This document shows positions 8,256 to 19,639 of a stretch of 49,923 bases of DNA, in pieces; the stretch's first letter is position 1, and each line of letters begins with the position of its first letter. The stretch covers positions 266,079 through 316,001 of the forward strand of contig BFEA01000623.1 of NCBI GenBank assembly GCA_003427395.1, written 5' to 3'. The notes under the pieces are model-generated. The model was not told the origin of the DNA. It worked only from the letters and a program-made list of their open reading frames with translations, and ran no database searches. The position numbers and the translations under genes are program-made. Origin of the DNA: Chara braunii. Lineage: Eukaryota > Streptophyta > Charophyceae > Charales > Characeae.

Positions 8256-10589
8256 GACATTTTGTGGCAGCGTGTTCTGGTATTGATGGCAACGGCGTGG
8301 TGTTGTGGTTGGTGGGACGGTGATGTTGAGACACCGTCAGAGCATTAGGAGGAAATTGTGTATTGCGGCAGACAATCGTTGTACAAAGTGGTGTGGATCA
8401 CTTTGCTGACGACTCTTCGTGGCGATTGTGTCGTCTGGAACGAGAATTCATTTGGTTTTCTTGAGTGAGCCGTATATCAATTTCACTCAAGGTCAGTTTG
8501 ACTCAGACCTTTCACACCTGTGTGTGTGTGTGAACCCACATTGGCTTGACCCTATTCTTTGAATTGTCACTGAAGAGGTAGAGGGAGTTGTGTTTTGTTT
8601 GCGCGTGTGAATGGAAGTCTGACATGAGTTTGGGACTACGCTGTTTTCTTTTGAACTTGTTGTTTGATCTGATGTGCAGGTAGGTAGAAGGATGCCCGAG
8701 AGAAAGGGATCTGACCATGTCAATGGCAATGAGAGAATGGTGTTTGTGTTCTGTCACTCACTTGTATGTATGATGAAGGGGTGGGAAGTCACTAGACGAC
8801 GAGAAACGAAGTGATCATACAAAGAAAAAGAAGTGAATTGGACATAGATTTTTTTTTTTTCCTCCTGAGGTTACCCGTTCTTTCCCGAATGACCCTCTCT
8901 GTCTATGCCCGTCTATCTGAATGACTTTCTCTTATGTGATTTCTTTTCTTCATCTAAGTTACCCTTGACGTCGGGCGACAAGGGACCATTTTGCCACTGT
9001 GGTAGACGTCTTTCCCTTTCCTAGGAGGCATCCGAGGCAAGGGTACGCTGCCTTAGGGGCTGGCCCTGCTAACGACTCGGAGTGGACCGCTCATGCAGTT
9101 GTGGTGGAGCCAGCCCGACTTCTGAGATCCGAGGTTCGCTCGGGCGAGGACGAGGGGTGTTCCAAACCACCTCCTAGGGAAATGACATACACCTATTCAC
9201 AAAAAGGGCTTTAAGATTCTTGACGCCTCGCGTTAAGGGGAGTTGTCGTAGCATACCGCTCTAGTGGCCGTTTTAGGGGTCACTCGTCCATGAAGAATTG
9301 AGCTACAAGAAGCTGGGTTCATGGTTACTAGTTGGAACAGAGCGTGGCTAGGCACTCTTGTCGTTGTTGGCCTCGCTACAAGAAGCGAGGACCAATAAGG
9401 TTGATATGGCGAGCGAGGCTTGGATAGCAAAGAGCCGGGAACGACCTTTCCCAGTAGGTTCAATGAGGGCCAAGAGGACAAGGCAACCAACAAAATTTGA
9501 AGGCGGACCCTTGTCTTTAATGAGGCATCCAATGTTCGATTGTACAATTCGGGCGCTGACTTCTATAGTGGTAGCCGAATTACTTGCAGATGGCATTCAC
9601 ACCAAAGTTAGAATGAAAGTGTGGTCATCACTGGAGCAATATCATTTTAACTTTGCTTGGAAGTTGGGTTGTTTGCGTTTTTTTTTTCTAGCAGTCAGTA
9701 TGGGGCGGAATGAAAGAACTTGGCAATGCACCTCATCAAGTCGAAAAGTCGTGTCAGCCCAGCCATTTGGCAAGCAGAGTGAAGATATTTTGGTCAGACG
9801 CCATTTGAGCGTCGCTATGCATGTGAATCATGCTTTTATCCTTTTGCTAACAAGTGTTATTTGAAGTCAACTCATGTTGGTTCGTCGTTGAATGACAAGC
9901 CAAGTCAGCCTTTGCCGATTTGATATGAACGAGTGGTATGCATGATTGTATAAGTCAACTTACATTGACATGAGTCTTCTCTTGAATGAGTTTTTTTTTT
10001 GAGTAACTTATGATTCTTTTTTTTTAAAGAAGGGACTAGGATTGCTCGAAGTTTTTTTCTTATTGGAATATCACGTCCTAGTCGGCTGGCGTACATTCCG
10101 ATTCTTGGGAGATCAGCGTCCCAGGGACGGGCGACGTTCGGGTCCACTTTGGCGTTTACCCATGCGTACCTATGCTGCTACAACGAACGAGCAAACGCCC
10201 TCGACCGGCCTACCTCTGCAATTGCATTATAAAAGCCTTCGCACGTGGGTCGGTTGCTCGACGGGGATACGCCCCTAAGGGTGGTGACAGCCTCTTAGGG
10301 AAGGGAAGTTGTGCCCTGCGAGAACCTATCCTGTCGTAGGGGACCGCGAGATGTACAGCTGGCGCACTTGGCCGGGGCGGTGAAGGGTCGACGCGGGTTA
10401 CCGTGTCGTCCCCTAGTTGTCTCTAAAAAGTTGAAAGCCTAAGTTTCTCCTGTGTGACGTGGTTGGGAAGGCGCTCGCACGCGTGGGGGCCGATGCGCGC
10501 GACATCGACCACCGGGAATCGAGCCACCGAGAGAACGGGATGGCGGCATAGAAATCAGTATGCCCACCCGGAACGAAATCCAGAATCTT
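8256..10589 (+). other. No supported gene
   Basis: The longest open frame (9358-9864, 168 codons, plus strand) has no recognisable motif and no composition contrast with its surroundings. T runs occur at 8850, 9680, 9990 and 10018. A GTGT tract lies at 8520-8531. The region could be the remainder of the element that starts at the 7056 site, or decayed A-element DNA. Confidence 0.35.
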
Positions 10590-11252
10590 GTAGTAGATTG
10601 GGTAGGAATCGAACTTTAGGACGACATGGTGTACCTGGTAACCGAAGTAGAGCGGCGTGTGGAAGGGGAGCAGGGCAAATGGAATCCGGATCCGTGAGGG
10701 CACGTACGCGCGAAGGGGCGGTTGTACCTATTGAAGGATGCACGGCGCGACTTTGGGGTCACATTAGCATCAGGGGAAGACCCGGTGGGTATGTTCGAGG
10801 GCGCATGGCAGCTAGTATCGCAGGCAGGGTTTGAGTTCGTCGTTCCTGAGCGGAACGAAGTAACGGCGAATCTAAGGGTGGCTATGGTAGGAACCTTTAT
10901 TCTACTTAGTGAGAACGTATGAATGAGGTTGCTGCCCTTTATACTACAAAGGATGGGTGGCGAGGCGCATGTCAGGCAGGCAGTAGCGGCCCTTGCCGAC
11001 CTAACTTTCGAAGAAGCAACGACTTATAGGGAGTACTATCGAATTATTTTAGAAATGGGGCCGTTCGACAGCGGGGAGAGGTATGAGGTACTACGCATAC
11101 TACACGTAGCTTGGACAACAAGGTCAAGGATCCCACTAATCGACGACTACGTCTTGTGGGACGTCATCCGGCCGGAGGTAGGCCGGGGCCCGACTTACAT
11201 AGACGATCTGTACAGGTTGTACGAGCTGCCAAAGGAAGATGCTGCCCCTTGA
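10590..11252 (+). pseudogene. Unrecognised protein, locus 2, module 1
   Basis: The best-preserved copy of the two-module protein. An open frame at 10722-10922 (GRLYLLKD upstream, then ASGEDPVGMFEGAWQLV) ends at one stop, and the same frame resumes at 10923-11252. That last part contains LLPFILQRMGGEAHVRQ, MGPFDSGERYEVLRILHVA, VLWDVIRPEVG and TYIDDLYRLYELP before a natural-looking stop. The module is predicted to be mostly helical with conserved aromatic and acidic residues. No catalytic signature that I know is present. The single TGA between two in-frame segments could be a stop that is read through or simply a mutation. Module 2 follows about 150 bp on, then gag at 13156, so an accessory retroelement ORF is possible. 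Confidence 0.5.
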
Positions 11253-11402
11253 AAGACGAACCAAAAAAGGGAGAATAGTAGAGGCCAGAGAAGAAGAATG
11301 AGGGCATAAAAGGAAAAAGAGATGGTAGATGGACGGATGCTAAAGACAGGCTGTAATCCTCTTTGTTTGGGCTATGTAGGAAATCACCAATTGACGATGG
11401 TG

Positions 11403-12180
11403 GCGAAAGGCGTATGAACGGCACGCCAGCCCTGGTACCCCGGCCCACCCTGGAATAACGGATGGGAAGTATCTCTTCTAGCAAGCTTCGAAGTCCGAGG
11501 AATTGACGTAGAATGGCGGGCCGTAACCTTGGGAAGGGACAATGCCTTCGTGATGGTGGAATGTTTGTGGAAAGGGATGTGGTTTAACCGGGGGCCTGGG
11601 GATGACCTATACTTGAAATTGAAAATAACTGGGACTTTGTACCTACCCGAAGTTGGGTGGCACTCGCTAGGGATTGGAATAGCACAGGGTCACGAGCTAG
11701 CCCCGGTCTCCCGGAGGACAGCCCGGGTATTGATGCGTATAGGTCGAGCAATCAGGGGCAGGAGGAACGTGGGCTTACGGACGAGGGTGCAAGTAGGGAG
11801 CTGGCGAGGGCTTAGTGCACCAGCAACCCACTAAGGTGTCAGGTCCCCCGATTCATGATACACCTCATCTTTGGGAGCCTTCCTAGGGCACAGGATCTGG
11901 CGGACTCAGTAACAGTGTGGGTAAACCACTTCCCACCTCAAGCCATCGGGATGTTTTACGACACCTCCGTGGAGCACGGACCGTTTGGGGGGAACCGAGC
12001 CCATGAGCTGCTGGAGGTAATGAATATTCTGATATACGGGACGCCGTGATTAGCCTATGCAGAATACGAGCACATAACTCGGAGAGAAATTGAGATAGGG
12101 GAAAACTATCTAGCAGGGGTAGCACAACTCTTCGAGGAGCCTACGGAACCGGAAGGGCCACGGAGACGAGAGCAAGACTA
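11403..12180 (+). pseudogene. Unrecognised protein, locus 2, module 2
   Basis: Two open frames make up this copy. 11529-11834 holds FVMVECLWKGMWFNRG, GTLYLPEVGWHSLG and GHELAPVSRRTARVL. 11855-12049 holds MIHLIFGSLPRAQDLADSV and HGPFGGNRAHELLEVMNIL, and after a stop the frame goes on to a Glu-rich end near 12180. Upstream in-frame codons begin with WYPGPPWNNGWEV near 11433. Order and landmarks match 4154-4925. One frame change and one stop break it. The acidic tail recalls that of module 1 in locus 1. Function is unknown. Confidence 0.5.
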
Positions 12181-13155
12181 GCATCAGGGAACTGTATGAA
12201 GAATATAGTATATGCTATCACATATAGGGGCTCACGAATGGAAATGGGAGAGGGCCGTCAGAGCCAAACGGCCAAACACGCTGCTGCAAAACGGGGAAAG
12301 AACGGGAAGAGTGCGTAGACTTAAAAGCAAGGGGGGGGGGGGGGCACGTCGCAGGTGCATTTGTAGTGGGAACCACCAGAACGGCATCTCGGCAAGCTTC
12401 AAAGGTCCAGAAGAGGGTACGTAAATTTAGGGGTCGAGGCGTGATGGAGAGTCTCTACGCGGCTGAAAGGGGGTACTGATCGGCAGGCAATCGGAACAGG
12501 ACAAAGACATGGATGCCAGGAATGAGGGGATAAGTGGTTCCTCCTGTCCTTGCCGCGAATGACCAAGGTAGGCGAGGATATTGAAACTGCCAAGCGAACG
12601 GAAGATGAGAATAAGTACCGGATAGGGGGGGACCTGGAATGCTTAAGACATTGTAAGCACGAGAGGGGCAACGCTCGGCTGGGGCATGTCCTTCGTGACG
12701 AACGCGAACCTTACCCACCCAACCGCAGCGAGATCAGGCATTCCTAAATACCAAACAAAGGCGCAACCTCGACAAGGGCCCTGCTACCGGTAATTTTCGC
12801 CAGCCGGGACGTAAAGGTAGCAGAATCAGCCTTCCATGTACGCCAATGCGGGGATAAGATCACGGTAACTATCATGCCCGAGAGGTTGAAACCCCTCTCA
12901 AAAACAAGAAGAAAACGTTGACCTTAAGGAGGAGCGGGAACCCCCTTCCGGCAAGGTATACGGTCGGAGATCCTGCGTATCCTGTAAGGCATACTAGAAT
13001 GCTCTAGTGAGCCTGTCAGAGCAAGAAGCTGAGTACTACCCTCTAGTTCGATAGGAGAGCGGACCAATTACGTTCTTTTCCAAGAAAACAAGTGAATGGC
13101 AGAAAGGGAAAGAACTACTTTTTTTTAATAAGGCGAACCGAAAAGACTGGGGCCT
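12181..13155 (+). other. Decayed coding-like DNA between the module locus and gag
   Basis: A run of 12 G at about 12331-12342 interrupts a basic, Arg-rich frame. Short frames such as the one with VAESAFHVRQCGDKITVTI near 12815-12875 look protein-like but cannot be assigned. Confidence 0.3.
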
Positions 13156-13897
13156 ATGAAACCTAAAAATCCCGAGCGGCCTGTGTCCCGGCAAAATCCT
13201 CTGGCTTATGCAAAACTAGGCAAAATGGCGACGGAGGATGAGACAAGCAATCGTAGAAGCGAGGGAACACAAGAAGTAGGAGGTAGCGCTGTACAAAGCG
13301 AAGAGGGCCAGAAGGATAGGGAATCGACAAATCCGGATGAGACCAAGGGGAACAGGAAAGAGATGTCCTCAGGAGAAAGCTCGGGGAAAGCCGGGGGAAG
13401 CAAACGAGGGACCCAGGAAACCAGGGAGGGTAGAGACAAAGAAAGATTGAGCCCACGAAATTCAGATGGAGCCGTATAAAAAAATGTGAGAATTACGCAC
13501 GCGCAAGCTAGCAGAAATAGAGTAGAGAATCATGGAGTACAAGGCGAGATTGATTGAGGAAATGATGATCGGAAGCGGGGAGGACCTTCCGAGGGAAGGA
13601 CTGCGTGACGAACAGAGGGCCAGCCAAGGCGGAATCATGCAGGGGGGTAAGGTTAGTGATCACGGAAGAACGCCCTGCCAGAGAGGGAAAGAGAGGGGGG
13701 ACTCTCCTGGAGTAGAAGCGGAAAAAGCTACAAATCCGCCGGCCATAGAGAGCAGGGCTAGCCGTCTGTCGGCCGCACCAATAGTTATGCGGGGGTGCGA
13801 GGGACTCTGGAGCCTTAGGGAAAGGGTATTGGGGTGGTTTGATCTGGAAGGGACTTCAAAGGCCGGAGAGAGACAAAGGGCCGGCAAGGAGGGGTAG
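13156..13897 (+). pseudogene. Probable gag N-terminal region (frameshifted)
   Basis: Two hydrophilic frames, 13156-13479 and 13532-13897, are rich in Glu, Lys, Ser and Gly and have low-complexity charged runs. They lie directly upstream of the gag core at 13949 on the same strand. The second frame ends one codon block before it. Disordered, charged N-terminal extensions are usual in gypsy gag proteins. No conserved motif proves the assignment. Confidence 0.4.
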
Positions 13898-13948
13898 GGA
13901 ACTAGTACAGCCGATGATACCAACAACTCCGAGGGTGGCCTCAAGAAG

Positions 13949-14839
13949 ATGGTGTCGTCCCTCACACGAGCACTAAACAAAAACCAAGGGTACCTCGTAG
14001 ACGCTAAGAAGAAGTTGACATTTGACGGGGATAACATCACGGAGTTCCTAATAGACTACGAGAACTTGGCTGCGTTACTAAAATGGAGTGAAGAAGAAAA
14101 AATGCATGTGTCGCTAAGCCTAGGGCGGGACATAATGGCTATCGTCGCCACGAGCAGGTCTTGGAAGGAAACCCAGGATGTGATGATGAGGAAATACCTG
14201 GCGGCGGAGAAAATGGCAACAGAAACCGAATTAGTGGCAGTACAGAGGAAAAACTTCGCCACATACAACGACTTCCTGAGAGAATTTACCCTGGTAGCGT
14301 TAAGGATCCTCGGGGTAACGAACCGAATAATGAGCAAGTATTTCCTCAGGCAGTTCTCCAAGTTTGGCAAAGAGAAGATTTTGTCAGCATACCAGCAGAC
14401 GAGCAAATTTGTGAACACGAGGGATGTTGATTTCAGTACGGTAACAGACCTTGCCGAGAAAACGGTAGTGACAAAGTCATTGGCCTCGCTTAAGGAAGGA
14501 GAAGTTATAGATTTGACCGACAAGATAGCGGATAAGGTGAAAAGGGGGATAGAAAGCCTACATGAACGCGTGCACGGAGTTGACAATAAGATAGAGAGGG
14601 TGGAGAACGCACCAATGGTAATGCAGGTTAAAGTATCCCGACCCTCCCTCCCTCCCCAAGAAGCCGGGGTCCCGGCAGGAGTGGCCAGCCGGTGGTTCAA
14701 TAGGAGATATCCTGCCAATGAGCATTGCACATACTGCACAACGATTGGACACTTTGTGCGAGCTTGCCCAAAGCTCAACCACGATATCATGAGAAAGAGA
14801 TGCACCAGGTCACTAAAAGGGGAAATATTTGGGCCTTAG
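13949..14839 (+). CDS. gag: Ty3/gypsy gag with CCHC zinc knuckle
   Basis: This uninterrupted 296-codon frame encodes a retrotransposon capsid protein. Residues about 18-150 read FDGDNITEFLIDYENL, then MHVSLSLGRDIMAIV, RSWKETQDVMMRKYLA and YNDFLREFTLVALRILG, the helical capsid pattern of gypsy gag. Residues about 260-273 form a perfect CX2CX4HX4C knuckle (CTYCTTIGHFVRAC) that binds packaged RNA. The start at 13949 is the first ATG of the frame, but the natural protein probably began further upstream, across frameshifts. The capsid style resembles that of gypsy elements whose RT carries a YDQxPL motif, which is the RT type found on the opposite strand at 19640-20430. No antisense frame has domain support. 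Confidence 0.85.
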   Translation: MVSSLTRALNKNQGYLVDAKKKLTFDGDNITEFLIDYENLAALLKWSEEEKMHVSLSLGRDIMAIVATSRSWKETQDVMMRKYLAAEKMATETELVAVQRKNFATYNDFLREFTLVALRILGVTNRIMSKYFLRQFSKFGKEKILSAYQQTSKFVNTRDVDFSTVTDLAEKTVVTKSLASLKEGEVIDLTDKIADKVKRGIESLHERVHGVDNKIERVENAPMVMQVKVSRPSLPPQEAGVPAGVASRWFNRRYPANEHCTYCTTIGHFVRACPKLNHDIMRKRCTRSLKGEIFGP

Positions 14840-14848
14840 GGGGAGCGA

Positions 14849-15717
14849 GTGAATTGGAACTTGCCTGGAGGAATGCGGCTCGCCGTCATCATCCTTAATG
14901 ACTTAGAGATAGCAGCGGTAGAGATCGAGCCAGTAGCCGATATCGTCTGGGACCAACCCCGAGGGCGCGGGGCACAGGTTAACTTTATCCTAGGAAGTGA
15001 CGAACGCGATAGGGTGAATGCGACTCCTCGACAGGGAACCAGAGAAAGTTTACGGAAAGCCTAGGGAAGAGGAACCTACGGACAAAGTCATGGCTGCAAA
15101 GAAAAAATTCAGGTATCAAATCCCGATCCTAAGCGTGCCAGAGATCGACGACACTCTTAGCAAGTTGCTGGGAACCATGGTGTCGATATCTTTTCAGACC
15201 ATATTACAAACAAGCCATGAGAGGAGACTCCGCGAGAAGTCGCTTATTCAGGTATCAAATCCCAACGATCGACTCGTCGACGAGTGGAGGTAAACGAAAC
15301 TTCGGAATCACAGGAAGAGGAAAAGGAGGAGGAAACTCCGCAAGAAGTCGCTAACCTTCAGAGGATTCTTGGAGACTTAGAGGATTTAGAAAAGGCTTTC
15401 GCAGGCATCCGTTTAAGCTTACTGGATTGTGAAGGCGGGGAAGTCATGAGAGTGCCACCCGTAACAAAGCTTAGTTTTCATGCACTGCCCGTATGAAAGT
15501 TAAAAGTGCAGATCGGGACTCGTCACACAGACGCTCTAGTAAATGGAGGGGGGAAAATCACACTTATAAGGAGAAATTTCGCAACTGTTACCGGTTGTGT
15601 AGTTAACAGTGAAGTAATGGGGAGTATCCGAGGGGCCGGTGGCGAGATCCCGTTTTCAGGATATGTCATCAAAAGGTGGGTGTCCAGGAGTCAATTTGGT
15701 CATTTCCACGGATGATT
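14849..15717 (+). pseudogene. Gypsy gag-pol linker and aspartic protease (inactive)
   Basis: Following gag on the same strand, short frames (14849-15064, 15018-15293, 15284-15496, 15506-15715) together hold an acidic linker and then a retropepsin-like stretch. The diagnostic part is ALVNGGGKITLIRRNFA near 15536-15586. Functional retropepsins have D-(S/T)-G at this place, but here the Asp is Asn and the next residue is Gly, so the protease should be dead. Coding resemblance stops close to 15717, where the opposite-strand material begins. No RT follows on this strand. Confidence 0.6.
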
Positions 15718-15879
15718 GTACTAGACGAGATGGGGCCTGGAGTACAACCATTCCAACTCGTTTCTTTCTCATATCCTTTATCATCGTTTCGCACAGAGTT
15801 TTCCTAAGGTAGTTTGTTCAGGAAGTAGCTGAAATACTGTTTTCTAGCTCATCGATGCATAGTTTTGGCTAGTCCTTGT

Positions 15880-16933
15880 CCCGCTCATTCCTAGCAACTC
15901 ATTCATACTATCAAATTTTGCAGATCACGACCTCTGTCAAAATGTTCATAGCGCCTAGTCTCTTTCGTTGTCATGTGTCCTATACCGCTTGGCCCCACGT
16001 TCATTATTCCTTCCCGTTGACCCCTTGGTTCCCAGGAGGCCAGGATTTTCGTCTTTCTCCTCGCAATTTCTTGCAACTCCTCCTCACTGTAAAAGTCCAA
16101 AGGCGTAGCTGCCACTCCGACTTTCATCAGTTTTCTGGTCTTGATGATCCAGTCATGTTTGATCACTCTGATCCATTGCTCAAGCCAATGACTGGTGTTG
16201 GTTCATACTCATCTTCCCATTTGAAGGATCCCTCTTGTGGTCTACTTGTGGAGGGTCGCCCTTCTTCTCTAGGACTTGAGATCTCATCCGTTTCATCACC
16301 ACTACTAATCTCAATGACCTCCCGCGTGTTTTCAGGATTCAAGTTATAGGGGATGTCCGCCCTCCTTTCGTATCCTTCCCCAAAGTTTGTGTATCCCTTC
16401 TCACAACTGTCATGGCCGGTTCGTTCGTCATGCAGGCTCTCTCTTTCTTCCTCCCCTTTTTCACGACCGGTATTCATACCTTGCCTTTCTTCATCCTCCT
16501 CGTACCGTTGCTCATGCTTTTTACAGTCTTCGGCTTCCTTCCCGGCAAAGGTCTGAACCCTTTCTTCTCCTGATTCACCCCTTTCTCCCACGCTCACTCT
16601 CTCTTCCTCGCTCTCACTCCTTGATTAAATATATATTCCTTCTGCCTTTTTGATAGGCGAGGGCCCTCTACACACAAGTTTTCTTGCTCCTTTGCCCAAT
16701 ACTTGTTTGGACAGGTACCCAACATAAAGCTTCCTCCTTTTAGTTTTCTGGTCCCCACTTGGTCTCGCTCCTTCTTTCTCGTTGGTCCTGTTGATCCAAT
16801 TGCTGTCATTTTCGTTGCCTAATTTCATTTTCGCTTCTAAGATTTCTTCCCTGATCCTGTTATACATAATAAAACAACACCCACGGAGCCCCTCATACAC
16901 ACTCCCCCAGTTCAGTAGAAGGTACCTCCCCAA
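15880..16933 (-). pseudogene. Hydrophilic ORFs downstream of integrase (unknown)
   Basis: On the minus strand, after the integrase, three overlapping frames occur: 16933-16625, 16597-16163 and 16166-15903. The middle one (144 codons) is Glu/Arg-rich with VIEISSGDETDEISS, and the last contains TPLDFYSEEELQEIARRKT and WEPRGQREG. They may be one broken third ORF or a C-terminal pol extension. I see no envelope-type signal peptide or membrane segment, and no chromodomain. Confidence 0.35.
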
Positions 16934-17252
16934 GACTGCTCCCCATACCCCTCATACAAAAACATATTATACATCGCCTCTCCGTACAGATGCCGCAGTT
17001 GCAACAACACCATCATTCCCCCACAAAAATTATGGTACAATGCCTAAGGCATCCTTTCCCGACACCATCCATCCTTTACACACACAAAAAACCCATGGTA
17101 CAAAGGTTCCAAGGCACCCCACACCCATTGTCAGTCAGCCCAAGTAGTTACCCCCTCCCCAAAAAAAGAAAGCCCCACAGACATAGTCAAAGACAAACCA
17201 TAATATACGTAAGACTGCCGCTAACTCTCAGTTTGTGGACTCGTCAGTTTCC

Positions 17253-18480
17253 TTATCCTGGGCCTTCTGAAGCCATTGTTCCACTGGATCCCGACTTAGG
17301 AACTTGACCAGTCGTTGCCCTGGGAAGGGTTCCATCCAAGTCTTCCAATTCAAAGGTGTTCAGTCCCACACGCTTAGCAATCTGGTAGGGGCCTTTGAAC
17401 CTCCTTCCCAACTGCCCAGACCACGTGCTTTCCAGTGCCGAGTTCCTATCCAGTACCCGGTTGACAATGTCTTCCATGGCCTCCTCGTTTCGAAGGACCT
17501 GCTGACATCGTGCATCAATTAACTCCTCCGTGGTCATGTGCGGATCTTCGTCTAGCCTGTTCCACGTGGGTATCAAGGCCTCCACGGGGAAAGCGATCTC
17601 TCTTTCGTACCATAGTTCCGCTGGAATACATCCCGTTGTCCTTTTTGGTGTCATGTTCTCCGAATTAACAGCCTGCTTAAGGTATCTAGGCCAACTCCCA
17701 AGATTGTCTGTTGCAAGCTTTGCAATTGTGTTCTTTAAGGTCTGGTGCCCGTTCGGTGCCCCCTTTCCATAGGTGCATTAGCCTCGGGGTGATATGGCTC
17801 GATAAGCTTGATAGGTACGGAAATCCTCTTAAGCATACCCAACACTTCTTGGTTTACAAATTCAGTTTCATTATCTGCTATGAACCTCCTGATGAAGGGA
17901 TGCCTCAGGTAGAAATCCTCTATCCAATCTGCTACCCCTTTTTCCCGTCTTTTTCTTGAGGGCGACCGTTTCCACAAACCCACTCAAGTTGTCCCTTGCG
18001 TCCAGAATATACATGTATCCATCTGTTGACATAGGCATGACCGCGAGGTCGAGATGAACCAGATGCCATGACCCTAACACCCGTGTTGGTCTAAGTGGCT
18101 CGAAGATGTGGACCGAGCTCCGTTCCTGGCAGATTAGACAGGTGTGACAGTACATGGTCACCATAAACGCCATACTTGGCCAATAGTAGAGAGGTGCTAT
18201 CTTTGCAAGGGTCCCTTTCGACGATCGATGTCCCTCAGCTAGTCCGTCGTGCATTGCCTGGGTTACGTCCAACTGCCTAGACCTCCCCCATACGACTCTC
18301 CTAGGCATAACGCCTTGCTCCCTTTTGAACAGATGGCCATTCCTTATGACGTATCTTTCGGCTTCCTCCCTTGCCTTAAAGCTGACCTCCCTGGGCTGCT
18401 TGTTCCCTATCAGTAGCAATCCGATCTCTCGAAAGATCCCCTCATACATCTGATTATAGAAAATCTCCTTTCCTTCCTGA
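17253..18480 (-). pseudogene. Gypsy integrase (minus strand, broken)
   Basis: The frames read on the minus strand from 18449 down to 17254. The N-terminal zinc-binding HHCC motif is seen as AMHDGLAEGH...CHTCLIC (about 18250-18130). The catalytic core has HLDLAV (about 18060), IADNETEF (about 17880-17857) and HPEANAPMER (about 17798-17765), so the D-D-35-E triad is present. The C-terminal part ends with RRFKGPYQIAKRVGLNTFEL near 17390-17340. At least two frame breaks (near 17985-17870 and 17735-17655) split the enzyme. In an active element it joins cDNA to host DNA. Confidence 0.8.
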
Positions 18481-18623
18481 CCCTAACCTTGCCTCTCTTG
18501 CATCTGGTTCACTAATAACTGGTACTCTTTTTATTCCCAAGACTTTACTAAACTCGGCACGGCTTCCTGGCCTCCCTCAACAACCATCGCTATCAATTCC
18601 TCCCTCGGACGCTTTGTCGCTCC

Positions 18624-19623
18624 TCACGAATCCTTCTCTTCTTTGCGTCCTTGTGTGGTGACTGGTCCTTCCCTGAGTTCCACAACTACGACGGGTGCCC
18701 CTTTTTCCAAGGTCTGAATCAGCAATTCCCCTGACGCGCATACTTCGTTCATCATTTCGTTATCCACCTCGAGGGTTCCTCCTTCGTATTTAAGGAAAAC
18801 GTCGATGGGTTCCGCATCCTCCACCCCTTCGGGTGTGATGCAGACCCGACTTAGCTCATCGACCTTGTTCCTGAGTCCTGCAATTCATTCGATTTAGTAA
18901 TTGAACTGCCAGATGAAGCGTACCCATCTTCCAACCATCGGATCTATAGGCTTACAATTTTTTTTAAGCCCCTGCGACATTGATCGGATTGATCCTTAGA
19001 GTAAAACGTCTCCCGAATAGGTAGGCTTGGAAGGTCTTGAGGCAATGTAGAACGGCTAGGACCCCCTTTCTGAATTGGGAGGATCGTTGTTCCGCAGAGG
19101 TCAGGGTTCTACTTTCGAACCTAATCGGCCTTTCTTTCGCTTCCCTGTCTTTCTGTATCAAAACGCCCCCTACGGCCAAGGGTCCTCCGCCCGTCTCGAG
19201 GATAAATGACCGTCCAACTTCATCGTTAAAATAGGGCGCTGCCAAGGTGATTTGTTCCGATGTCAGTATGTCCTTGAGGGTTTGGACGGTTGCCTCTCGC
19301 TCCACACTCCAATCCATGGTTCCTTCCTCTCTGATCATATCGCGGATAGGCTCGACAATTTTGGCAAATTTTTTAATAAATATCCTCCAAAATCCAACTA
19401 CCACTAAGAATGCTTTTACCTCCGTCGTCGTGCGTAGGGGCGTTGGCCATTGAGATATCTTATCGTTTTTTGCCGGGTTCGGCTTCCTCCCATATGCTCC
19501 ACAACGAAATCCCCATATGGTCACCTCCGGAACTGCCAGAATACTCTTTGGTCTGCTAGCAATGATATTGTATACTAGGAAGCGGCGGAATAAGTCCTTG
19601 ATGTCTTGTAGATGGTCCCACAT
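18624..19623 (-). pseudogene. Gypsy RNase H and connection domain
   Basis: 19623-18964 carries the RT connection (WPTPLRTTTEVKAFLVVVGF), the hydrophobic hinge and an RNase H start SFILETGGGPLAVGGVLIQ near 19200-19160, continuing through FRKGVLAVLHCLKTF. The first RNase H catalytic Asp, expected in the ETD position, is Gly. The domain continues past a stop to NKVDELSR near 18880-18855, then a short linker frame (18824-18624) before the integrase. Confidence 0.8.
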
Positions 19624-19639
19624 AAATTTTTGAATTCTC

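Noticed and set aside
7739-8260. Open frames on both strands in 7739-8260 (Cys-rich on plus, Ala/Thr/Arg/Lys-rich on minus)
   Set aside because: GC-rich minisatellite composition keeps several frames open at once. There is no domain and no start context.
9358-9864. 168-codon plus-strand frame
   Set aside because: No motif, and long T runs within it. Not enough support for a gene.
14056-14805. 249-codon minus-strand frame opposite gag
   Set aside because: It is the antisense of the clear gag frame and has no recognisable motif.
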